Assembly (NCBI RefSeq): GCF_006539165.1
Contig: NZ_BJMM01000019.1
Span: 1-64,000, forward strand
DNA: 64,000 bases
Direction of reading: 5' to 3'
From: Streptomyces cacaoi
GTDB lineage: Bacteria > Actinomycetota > Actinomycetes > Streptomycetales > Streptomycetaceae
Part shown: positions 17,614 through 27,400 of the stretch, in pieces
Layout of the letters: each line of letters begins with the position of its first letter
Position numbering within the stretch: position 1 is the stretch's first letter
The notes under the pieces: generated by a model
Told to the model about the DNA's origin: nothing
Database searches by the model: none
The model's input: only the letters and a program-made list of their open reading frames with translations
Position numbers and translations under genes: made by a program

Positions 17614-19617
17614 TCACTCCAGGGGGCAGACTTCGGAGACGGCTCTGAGGGAGCGCAAGCCGCTGCTGACCCGCTGGGCGTCGAGCTGGGCCGCCACCAC
17701 GTCGGGGTGGACGTCCGGCTCGGGGCTCTTGCCCTGTTCCGCCTCGGCCTTGGTGGAGAAGTCCGACGACTGCCCGCGCAGCACGGACTCCACCTTCCCG
17801 TCGTCGGCCTTGTCGGCGGCGGCGTCCAGGTCGGCGGCCGACCGGCGGTATGCGGCGGCGAGGTCCGGGTGGGTGCGTACCTCGGTGTCGCGCAACGTGG
17901 CGTTGGCGGCGAGGGCCTCGGCGCAGCCCGCCGGCTTGCCGTCGCCGCCTCCGGTCGCCACGACGACGCCGGCGCCGGTGGCCGCAGCGACCGTGGCGGC
18001 GGCCACGGTGAGGCCCGCCTTGGTGGTGACGGTGGAGCCGAGCTTGGCGAGGAGACCGCCGGTCTTGCCGCCGCCCGACACCGCGGCCGGGGCCGCGACG
18101 GGGGAGGCGAGGAGCGCCAGGGCGGCGACGACGGCGGCCCGGTCGCCCTCCAGGACGTTGCGGGTCTGCTCCTCGGCGTGCAGGTGCTGGCGGTGCTCCT
18201 TGTCCAAGCCCCCGCGCAGGGCCGCGGTTCTGCCCAGGGCGTAGAGCTGGAGGGCGGTCTGCGGGGTGCCGGCGGTCAGCGCGACCGGTACGGCGGTGCG
18301 GACGAAGCGCGAGCCGAGGGCCCACTGGTGCGCGGCGTTGAGGGCCCGCGCGATCGCCAACAGAAGCCCGGGCTCCGGGAGTTGGGTCGTGCCGCCCGAG
18401 GTGAGCGCTTGCATCAGCCCCTCGGCGGCGGCGTCGGCGGGCGCACCGGTCCAGCCCAGCCGGCGGACGGCGGCCACGGCGTCGTCGGTGATCCGGTAGC
18501 TCTCGCCGTCGTAGGTCACCAGGCACCGGTCGTGCAGCTCGATGCCCGCGTAGGTGTCCTCCTGGTGGCCGGTGACGGCGGGGAACCACACGGCGGCCAG
18601 CGGGACGCCGAACGTCGCCAGTGCGACCAGTACACGGCGGGCAGGTTCGCTCAGGGCCACGGTCAGCGTCTCGGCCTGGTGCAGTGGGCTCAGCAGGGCA
18701 GGGTCGACGGGCGGCGGTGCCTCGTGTGGTTCGCGCACGGTGCGGGCCCGCCAGGCGTCCTGACCCTTGATGAACTCCGCGTACTGGCGCAAACGTTGGG
18801 GTCTGCCCTCGGAGAGCCGGTAGGCGTGCTCGAACTGGAGGTTGCGGAGCCCTTCGGGGCCGAGCTCCAGCCCGAGTTCGGCGCTGAGCAGCTCGATCGC
18901 CGCGGCCTGCCCGAGCGGCTGGACGTGGTGGGCGCCGGCTGTGTCCGGCAGGGTGAGGTGCTCCGAGGTGAACAGGAAGGTGCAGCCGGAGAAGGTCTGG
19001 AGGAGCCGGTTCAGCTCGTCCCGGCCCAACGGGCAGTCGAGGACGGTGAGATGCGTGCCGCGTACCTCGGCGACGGCAGCGCGCAACTCCGTCTCGTCCA
19101 CCTCGCGCAAGAACCGCACGCCGAAGAACGCGGTGACCAGCTGTCGGTACAGGTCGTCCAGCGTGCCGGGGGAGTCGGCGCGGGGCCGCAGCACGTGTCC
19201 GCGCTGCCCGTCGGCCGCCAGCCGGTGGTGTACCGCGTCGGCGACCGCGCTCTTCCCCACGCCGGCGTGCCCGTAGAGCTGCACACTGGTTCCGTTGGTG
19301 AGCTGCGCGACCACCCGGGTGACGAGGTCGTCCCGGCCGGAGAGCCGGAGGGTCGCGGGCGCCGCCAGCAACGGTGCCTCGCGCAGCGGGAGTTCGGTCA
19401 GGCTGTCGGTCTCGATGAGTCCCTGCTCGGTGCAGACCACGTTGATGGTGTTGGCACCGGTGCTGATGTTCCCCTTGTTGTCGCCGTGCAGCACCGTCAC
19501 CGAGCCCGGCCGGGCAGCGGCCTCGTCGGGCCGGGCGGCGTGCGGCGAGGTGTGCGGGGCGGCCGGGACGCTCTCGTCGTCCGGTGTGCCCTCGGGGGTA
19601 CGCGTGTCGCCGCTCAC
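17614..19617 (-). CDS. NLR-like P-loop ATPase with N-terminal amyloid-like motif and C-terminal membrane segment
   Basis: 667 residues from GTG overlapping the upstream stop (GTGA), with GGGAGG upstream. Residues 49-61 read GNISTGANTINVV, echoing the end of the upstream protein. The nucleotide-binding domain has Walker A GHAGVGKS (116-123), Walker B LTVLDC (190-195) and a sensor-like FLFTSE (214-219), as in STAND/NB-ARC proteins. A winged-helix-like block (LSEPARRVLVALATFG) and a short helical region follow. Unusually, a membrane segment comes at about 530-555 (TVAAATVAAATGAGVVVA), then about 105 residues with two cysteines, one at each end. Known relatives sense infection or stress and trigger an effector. 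Here the pair's role is inference. Confidence 0.8.
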   Translation of the reverse strand: MSGDTRTPEGTPDDESVPAAPHTSPHAARPDEAAARPGSVTVLHGDNKGNISTGANTINVVCTEQGLIETDSLTELPLREAPLLAAPATLRLSGRDDLVTRVVAQLTNGTSVQLYGHAGVGKSAVADAVHHRLAADGQRGHVLRPRADSPGTLDDLYRQLVTAFFGVRFLREVDETELRAAVAEVRGTHLTVLDCPLGRDELNRLLQTFSGCTFLFTSEHLTLPDTAGAHHVQPLGQAAAIELLSAELGLELGPEGLRNLQFEHAYRLSEGRPQRLRQYAEFIKGQDAWRARTVREPHEAPPPVDPALLSPLHQAETLTVALSEPARRVLVALATFGVPLAAVWFPAVTGHQEDTYAGIELHDRCLVTYDGESYRITDDAVAAVRRLGWTGAPADAAAEGLMQALTSGGTTQLPEPGLLLAIARALNAAHQWALGSRFVRTAVPVALTAGTPQTALQLYALGRTAALRGGLDKEHRQHLHAEEQTRNVLEGDRAAVVAALALLASPVAAPAAVSGGGKTGGLLAKLGSTVTTKAGLTVAAATVAAATGAGVVVATGGGDGKPAGCAEALAANATLRDTEVRTHPDLAAAYRRSAADLDAAADKADDGKVESVLRGQSSDFSTKAEAEQGKSPEPDVHPDVVAAQLDAQRVSSGLRSLRAVSEVCPLE

Positions 19618-20027
19618 CGGGCCTCCCGGCGGACGATGTTGGTCGCGCCGTGCCCTGTCGAGACGATGCCCGTCACGCTTCCGGAGACGTGCACGCCCGG
19701 CGTGGGGCCGGCGGGTGGCGGGGGCAGCAGTGCGGCGAGTTCGGCGCGGAGCCCGGGTGAGGACATCAGCGCCTGCCGGATGCGCAGCCGCAGGGCGGCC
19801 AGCGCGTCCTCGTCGCCGTCGGCCTCCGCCAGCTCGGCGACCGCCGCATCGATCGCCTCCGGCTCGGGCGCGCGCCGGCGCAGCCTGCCGAGCAGCCGCT
19901 GGCCCAGCCGCACGGTCGCCCCGGCGGCCTCCTCCTCGGCGCGCACCAGCACGGCGGCGCCGTAGGCGCTGACGGCCGCACCCACGGCGGGGACGACCTG
20001 ATGCAGCAAGGTTTCGATCTCGGGCAC
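19614..20027 (-). CDS. Small helical protein with C-terminal amyloid-like motif, Bell/BASS-effector-like
   Basis: 137 residues from GTG, with GGAGG six bases upstream. Residues 1-100 are predicted mostly helical, with a hydrophobic N-terminal helix (VVPAVGAAVSAYGAAVLV) and an acidic middle. A Pro linker (LPPPPAGPTP) leads to SGSVTGIVSTGHGATNIV at the C-terminus. GIVSTGHGATNIV (120-132) aligns ungapped to GNISTGANTINVV of the next protein, with 6 of 13 identical plus two I/V exchanges. Bacterial amyloid-signalling pairs have this design: a Bell-domain effector with a C-terminal motif, next to an NLR carrying the motif N-terminally. The Bell assignment rests on layout, not a profile hit. Confidence 0.7.
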   Translation of the reverse strand: MPEIETLLHQVVPAVGAAVSAYGAAVLVRAEEEAAGATVRLGQRLLGRLRRRAPEPEAIDAAVAELAEADGDEDALAALRLRIRQALMSSPGLRAELAALLPPPPAGPTPGVHVSGSVTGIVSTGHGATNIVRREAR

Positions 20028-20207
20028 GTGCAACCTCCGTCGGGCACGCCGGCGGGCTCTGGGCGCCCGCCGTCCGAAGGCGCCGGTCCGGTGGCCGTCC
20101 GGGAGCGGCGCAGCCCGGGCACAGTCGACTGACCCGGGTTCGCCTCCGATTGACCGCCGCTGACGCGCGTCCAGTGTCGTGGAGCCGGGCCCGGGAGTGG
20201 AAGATGT

Positions 20208-20228
20208 TTCTAGAAAATCGTTCCAGAA
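20208..20228. promoter_or_regulatory. Candidate TetR operator between divergent TetR and NLR-pair genes
   Basis: TTCTAGAA (a perfect palindrome) is followed five bases later by TTCCAGAA, in a short AT-rich patch. It lies 89 bp upstream of the TetR gene and 181 bp upstream of the small helical-protein gene, so one site could serve both directions. Confidence 0.5.
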
Positions 20229-20316
20229 GGGCGAGCGGCCCGTACCGTGAACGCCGGAGCCCGGCGCCTCGGGGAGCAGGGGAGGACGCCGCACGAGAGA
20301 CCGAGGACGCCTTCCG

Positions 20317-20907
20317 ATGGGCCGGAAGCAACAGCGTGGGGAAGCCACCGTCGAACAGGTACTGGACGCAGCCTTGTGCGTGTACGCGGCGAGGGGCGAA
20401 CAGGGCCTCACCGTCAGCGCGGTCACCGAGGCCAGCGGCGTCAGCCCCGGCAGCCTCTACCACCACTTCGGCAGCCTCGAAGGGCTCCTGGACGCGCTGA
20501 CGATGCGCTGGCTCGGCCGGCTGCTGGACGCACTCGCCACCGCGCTGGAGCCGGCCCGCACCGCCCGCGCGGGTGTCCGCGCCCTCGTACGGGCCTACTT
20601 CGCCTTCGTCCGGGAACACCCGGAAGCGGCCCGGTTGGTGCACTCGGCCCGGGCCGACCACCACGGCATGGGCCACGCCGGGGAGATCCGCGACTTCCAG
20701 CAGGTACGGATCTCCTCGATCGCCGGGTGGGTCGGCGCCCGCCAGGCATCCGGCGAACTCGCCCCGCTGCCCGGCCCGTTGATCGAGAGCCTTGTCCTCG
20801 GACCGGTCGTCGGCGCGGCCCGGCGCTGGATCGCGGTCGGCGACATCGACCTGGACGAGGCCCTGCGTACCCTGCCCGAGCGCATCTGGCGCTCGGTGGC
20901 CCCGTAG
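20317..20907 (+). CDS. TetR-family regulator
   Basis: 196 residues from ATG. The N-terminal DNA-binding domain is clear (VEQVLDAALCVYAARGEQGLTVSAVTEASGVSPGSLYHHFGSLEGLLDAL). The C-terminal helical ligand domain includes LVRAYFAFVREHPEAARLV, typical of TetR proteins. The Shine-Dalgarno is weak. It is divergent from the NLR-like pair across 290 bp that hold a TTCTAGAA palindrome. Autoregulation is likely and control of the pair possible. The ligand is unknown. Confidence 0.9.
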   Translation: MGRKQQRGEATVEQVLDAALCVYAARGEQGLTVSAVTEASGVSPGSLYHHFGSLEGLLDALTMRWLGRLLDALATALEPARTARAGVRALVRAYFAFVREHPEAARLVHSARADHHGMGHAGEIRDFQQVRISSIAGWVGARQASGELAPLPGPLIESLVLGPVVGAARRWIAVGDIDLDEALRTLPERIWRSVAP

Positions 20908-21013
20908 GCGGTGGGCACTGTCCGCCCTCTCACGGCGGCTCGCACGCATGAGAAGTGCCGCATCGGGCAGCCGACAGGTGACCAGTGCAAGCGACAGGGC
21001 CACGGGGTGCGCG

Positions 21014-21202
21014 ATGATCAGCGGAATCGGCAGTGGAACGAGTGGGGAGTGGGCCCGTGCGGTGGACGAGGAGGCCCGGCCCTCCACCGGCCCGGCGGAC
21101 ACGCCGTACGGCGGCGGCAGCGGCAGCGGGCTCGCGCGGATGGTGGTCGCCGGGATCGCGGTGGCCGTCGTCGCCGTGCTGAGCGTGCTGCTGTCCCGGT
21201 AG
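21014..21202 (+). CDS. Small single-pass membrane protein (tentative)
   Basis: 62 residues beginning MISGIGSGTSGEW. A Gly/Ser/Pro-rich polar stretch precedes one C-terminal helix (MVVAGIAVAVVAVLSVLL) ending SR, a tail-anchor layout. The ribosome site is weak (GGGGTG), and a longer open frame begins inside the TetR gene. Third-position GC is consistent with coding. No family recognised. Confidence 0.42.
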   Translation: MISGIGSGTSGEWARAVDEEARPSTGPADTPYGGGSGSGLARMVVAGIAVAVVAVLSVLLSR

Positions 21203-21472
21203 GACGGGGGCCTGCCGAACACCGGGCGGTGCGCGGTGAGTTGCGGACGCCCACGGCCGGTTGGGGTCATGTGCGGGCTCCCGTGGGCGCACATACCGTA
21301 ACTCGCCGCCCCACGCGCCACGTTGCGCCCCCGGGCCCCAGCATCGTCGGTCGCGGTCACGCATGAACGGCGCACGGTGCTGGAGCCGAACGGGAGGCGT
21401 CGGGCCCGGAGTCGTGGTCACGGGTGAGCGGTGTGCGGGGCCGGGTGGTGCTCCGGGTGGTGGGTGGCCGGC

Positions 21473-22645
<1,173 letters not shown>

Positions 22646-23052
22646 GATCCGTCATGGACACCGCGCGTGCACACCGGTTTCACGCCCTTGCCGCGCGCCC
22701 CGCCTGCCCGCCGCCTCCGCCGCGCGCCGCCCCGGCCCGCAACTCCTGTCCGCCCGCGTCCCGGCCCGCCCTCGTCCTGCCGAGCACCCGGCCGCGTCTC
22801 TCTCCCCCCCGGTGCCCGCCCGCGCTCCGGGCCGCGCGCCCGCCCGCCCCGGCGGCCGGCCCGTGCGGCCTCCCGCGACGGGTCGCGCCACCGTAGGCTG
22901 ACCGGGCGCGCACCGCTTCCGGTGCCGCGTACGGCCGGTCCACGGGGGGGCGAGCGCGACCGGCCGCGCCGGATGTTCCCGGGGCCGGAGCCGTCGGGCC
23001 ATGTTCCCGGGGCCGGCGCCGTCGGGTGGGCGAAGCGGGGGTGGGAGCTGTG
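22646..23052. other. Divergent intergenic region without a gene
   Basis: About 400 bp of very GC-rich, Pro/Arg-coding-looking sequence between the AAA gene and the GH39-like gene. A TGTTCCCGGGGCCGG segment occurs twice (about 22974 and 23001). No ribosome site or hairpin convinces me. Promoters for both genes must lie here. Confidence 0.5.
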
Positions 23053-24420
23053 GTGCAGGCCGCGCGATGGCGGCTGGTGTCCCTGCTGGCCTGCGGAGTC
23101 GTCCTGCTGGCCGTCGTCCTGGCCCTGTGCGGGGCACCGCCGGGCGGCCGGGGGCGCGACGGCGGCACCTCCGGCCCGGCGGGCACGGCCCTCGGCTGGG
23201 GGTTCACCCACACCGAGGCGAGCGCCGACGAGGGCGAGCCCGAAGCGCGGCGGCGCGCGGGCGCGCTGCTGAAGAAGACGGGTCTGCCGCAGAACCAGCA
23301 CCTCATGGGCTGGGGCGCCGACAACCCCGAACCGGCTCCCGGGCGCTACGACTTCGCCTCGCTCGACCGGCGCGTGGCCCTGATGCGGCGCAGCACGGAC
23401 ACCCCCGTGCTCACCCTGTGCTGTGCGCCGGACTGGATGAAGAAGGGCGGCAGCGCCGGGCGCACCGACTGGTCGGAGCTGGAGACGGCGCCCGCGCCCG
23501 AACACTTCGACGACTTCGCCGCGCTGGCGGGCAAGGTGGCCCGGCGCTATCCGCAGATACGCCACTTCCTCGTGTGGAACGAGCTGAAGGGCTTCTACGA
23601 CGACGGCGCACACCGCTGGGACCAGGAGGGCTACACACGGCTCTACAACCTCGTCTACACGGAGTTGAAGAAGGTCGCCCCCGGCATCCGCGTCGGCGGC
23701 CCGTACGTCGTCATGGACAGCGTGGCGGAGGACGACCACAACGCCTCGGACGTGACCGGGCCGTGGGGCGCCCTCGACCGGCGGGCCGTGGCGGCCCTGC
23801 GCTACTGGAACCGGCACCGCAAGGGCGCCGACTTCGTCGTCGTCGACGGCTCCAGCTACACCGCCGACGACCGCCTGGTGCCCGGCGCGTTCACGGCGAC
23901 GGAGAAGCTGACCGACGTGAGCCGCTGGGTGCGCCGCGAGACGGGCCTGCCGCTGTGGTGGGCCGAGTGGTACGTGGAACCGGGCGACGAGGACGACCGC
24001 CGGGCCGGCTGGAGCGAGGCGCGGCGCACCGCAGTGCAGGCCGCCGCACTGATCGCGCTCGCCCGCGGGGGGACGGACACCGCCTTCTACTGGAACCCGC
24101 AGACCCGGACCCGGGACTGCCCGGGCTGTCTGTGGAGCAGCACCCGGTTCCGGGACGGCGGTGCCGAGCTGCCGATGATGCGGCTCCTCGCCCGGTTCGC
24201 CCGGGAGTTCCCGCCGGGCACCCGGTTCGCCGGGGTGCGGGCCGGATCCGGGGTGCGCGCGCTGGCAGCGGCCGGAGACGGCGGGGGCGACGGCGACGGT
24301 GACGGTGACGTGGGCACGGTGCTGGTGGTCAACACCCGTGCGCGGCACACCCGTACCGAGGTGGCGGGGCGCACCGTCGCTCTGGACCCGTACGAGGTGC
24401 GCTGGCTCGGCACCCGCTGA
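23053..24420 (+). CDS. Membrane-anchored glycoside hydrolase, GH39-like
   Basis: 455 residues from the GTG placed five bases after GGGAG. An upstream in-frame GTG at 23026 is also possible. Residues about 4-27 are a hydrophobic anchor (LLACGVVLLAVVLALCG). The rest is a TIM-barrel hydrolase: VLTLCCAPDWM, the acid/base Glu in FLVWNELKGFY and the likely nucleophile Glu in LWWAEWYVEP. This fits clan GH-A, near GH39 (beta-xylosidase/iduronidase type). A Gly/Asp repeat (GDGGGDGDGDGD) lies before the C-terminal beta domain. It sits next to the envelope glycan cluster, suggesting action on that polymer or on environmental glycans. Confidence 0.8.
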   Translation: MQAARWRLVSLLACGVVLLAVVLALCGAPPGGRGRDGGTSGPAGTALGWGFTHTEASADEGEPEARRRAGALLKKTGLPQNQHLMGWGADNPEPAPGRYDFASLDRRVALMRRSTDTPVLTLCCAPDWMKKGGSAGRTDWSELETAPAPEHFDDFAALAGKVARRYPQIRHFLVWNELKGFYDDGAHRWDQEGYTRLYNLVYTELKKVAPGIRVGGPYVVMDSVAEDDHNASDVTGPWGALDRRAVAALRYWNRHRKGADFVVVDGSSYTADDRLVPGAFTATEKLTDVSRWVRRETGLPLWWAEWYVEPGDEDDRRAGWSEARRTAVQAAALIALARGGTDTAFYWNPQTRTRDCPGCLWSSTRFRDGGAELPMMRLLARFAREFPPGTRFAGVRAGSGVRALAAAGDGGGDGDGDGDVGTVLVVNTRARHTRTEVAGRTVALDPYEVRWLGTR

Positions 24421-24487
24421 ACACCGCACGGGCCCGGCGCTTCCTCGAACCTCCCGTCGCCCGGGCCGTGCTGCCCGGGCGTGCCGT

Positions 24488-27400
24488 TCAGGACAGCGTC
24501 ACGAACCGCTGCACCAGGGCGGCGCACAGCAGCATCACCAGCGGCAGCGCGAACCAGAAGGACCCCTGGAGCCAGGCGTCCCGGCGCGGGCCGGGTCGCC
24601 CCGTCACCCGTACCGCCTCCCGCACCCCCAGCAGCGCCAGCAGCACGACGGCGGCGAAGGCGCCCGCGACCGAGTAGGGGTTCCAGGTGACGGTGGGCCC
24701 CGCGGGGCCCGGGTCGGGGGCGGGCGGTGCGCCGGGGCCCGGGTCGCGGAGCGTGTACAGCACGGCGTCCCCGTTGCGCAGTACCGGGCGCAGATCGTCC
24801 CGGGCGTCCAGCGCCGCGGTCATCTCCCGCTGCCAGCCGGCCGGATAGCCGGAGTCGAGATGCAGATAGGTCGACTGCCCGGAGTTGAGCAGCACATAGG
24901 AGCCGGGACCGGCCTCGCGCAGCTCCCGGGCCACCCGTGCCGCCGCTTCCGCCCCGCCCGGCCCGCGTGCCCCGCCCGCCAGGAGCGGCGCACGGAACGG
25001 GACGTACTCGATGCGCTCGGCGTCCCGCGCGCCCCACGGCATCGCCGGAGTGACGTCCTCCACCGGGTCGTTGCTCGGCCACAGCACGCGTGCGCTCGGC
25101 TCGTCGTGCGCGTACACGTACTCCAGCGCCGCCACCTCGCCCGGCCGCACCCGCTCGAACTGCTCGTTGCCCCAGCGCGCCACCAGGAAGCCGCCCATCA
25201 GCACCAGCCCGGCCAGCAGCGCGGCGACGGGCGCCCGCCACACCCGCCGCGCCGGGCCCGCCGACGGCTGCGGGAAGAGGCCCAGTGCGGCCAGCACACA
25301 GGCGGTCGGCGCGGCGAACAGGAACACGCGCAGGGCGATCTCACCGCCGTAGGACTGCGCACCGAAGGCCAGGAACGGTACGGCGGTGAGCACCAGCAGC
25401 GCCCGGTCCGAGATCCCCGAGCGCAGCCGCCGCAGCAGCCCGCACGCCGCGAGCGCCAGCGTGCCGGCGGCCAGCGCCACCCGGGCGTACAGCACCAGCT
25501 TGTGCACCTCGCTGCCGCCCTCGATCCGGCCCGCGACCGACGAGGAGACATTGCCGCCCAACCCGCCGATTCCGCCGAACAGTTCGTCGAAATGGCCCGA
25601 CCAGAACGGCTCGGCGAGGAGACCCACCCAGGCCGCCAGCACCACCGCGCACAGCAGCGGAAGACCGCGCAGCGTACCGCGCCGCACCAGCAGCAGCCCG
25701 GCCAGCGAGCCCAGCATCACGAACGGCGTCAGCTGGTGCGCCGCCACCGCCGCGAGGAACAGGGCCAGCAGCACCGCCAGCAGCACTCCGCGCTCCAGCC
25801 GGCCCGAGGCCGCGGGGTCGGCCTCCCCGGGCTCACGGCCACCGCGCGGCCGGGCCGGTGCGCGGAACCACACCACCAGCAGGGCCACGAACAGCAGATG
25901 GAACAGATAGGTGAAGCCCTGCGGGGAGAAGTAGTCCTGGCCCACCCAGCCGCACAGCGCGAAGAACCACAGCGCGCACCACTTGGCCCGCCAGCCCGCC
26001 CGCACCGCACGCAGCAGCAGCGCCAGCGGGGCGAGGCAGGCCAGTTGGAGCAGCGTCGGCCACCAGCGCAGCAGCCCGGTGAGGTCGTCCACGCCCGCCG
26101 CCTGCGCGAGGAAGGCCGCGCCGGCGAAGAACCCCGGCCAGCTCCAGCGCGCGTCCAGATCCGGGACGGCCGTCCCGGTGCGCACGATGTGATCGACGAA
26201 CCCCAGATGCTGCCACGCGGTGGCGAACCGCGGCATCGTCTCCAGCACCGCGGGCACCGCGTGCAGCGAGACGACGGTGGCGAGCAGCGTGCCGAGCAGC
26301 AGCGCCCGGTGCCGGCGGCCCAGCGCCAGCGCGCCCGCGAACACGCACACCAGCAGGGCCGCGCCCGCGAGCGTGCCGTACGGCAGCACCGTGACCAGGC
26401 CCAGCCCGCCCATCCGGGACAGCTCGGCCTCGCCCATGCCGCGCAGCGGCAGCCAGTACAGCGCCAGCGCCGCCGCCAGCAGCAGCCACAGCGCCGTGGC
26501 CGGCCGGCGGACGGCGGCGCGCAGCCGGGCGGTACGGCGCGGCCCCGGTGGCGGGGCGACGGGTGTGCCGTACGGCGGTGCGCCGGCACCCGGGCCCGCG
26601 TCGGGCTGCTCCGCCCGCAGATGCGCCAGCGGATCCTCGTCGTCCTCGGCCCAACTCGGCCCGGCACGAGGGGGGTCCACCTGCCGGTGGACGGTCTGCC
26701 ACGGGGAGCCGTGGGCTGCCGGGAAGCCGTGGGTTGCCGGGAAGCCGTGGGTTTCCGGGGGGCCGTGGGCTGCCGGGGAGCCGTGAGTTGCCCGGGAGGG
26801 GTCGGCCGCGGGGTCCGGCCCGGCCACCTGGTCCCACCCGGCCGCCGGGGTGGGGCCAATGCCCTGGCCGGGCTCAGATTCCCGGGCGGGCTCGGCTTCC
26901 TGGGCGGGGTCGCCCTCTTGGCTGGGCGCGGCCTCCTGGGTGGGCTCGGCCTCTTGGCTGGGCGCGGCCTCCTGGGTGGGCTCGGCCTCTCGGCTGGGTC
27001 CGGCCTCTCGGTCGGGACCGGCCGCCGAGGTGGGCCCGGTCTCCCGTGCGGGAGCGTCGGCGGGGGAGGGCTCGGCCCCCTGGGCGCGTCCGGTCGCTTG
27101 AGCGGGACCCACCTGCTCGACTCCGTCGTCCGAACCGGGGACTCCGGGCCCTGCTCCGGGCGTTCGGTCCGCCCCGGGCCCGCCAGGTGTTCCGGGCCCG
27201 CCGAGTGCTCCGGCCGCTCCGGGCGTTCGGTCCGCCCCCGGCCCGCCGCAGGCTCCGGGCGTGCCGGAAGGCGGGACAGGGGTGCGCCCCCGGAGTACGG
27301 GATACAGCTTCGCGCCGGCGATCGCGGTGACCACGAGCAGGCTGCCCGTCTCCGCGAGGCCTGCCCCCGTCAGCCCCAGGTGCGGCAGCAGCACGAGTGT

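Noticed and set aside
20208..20228. Heat-shock-element-like TTC/GAA arrangement
   Set aside because: Eukaryotic-type elements have no counterpart here. A TetR operator is the sensible reading.
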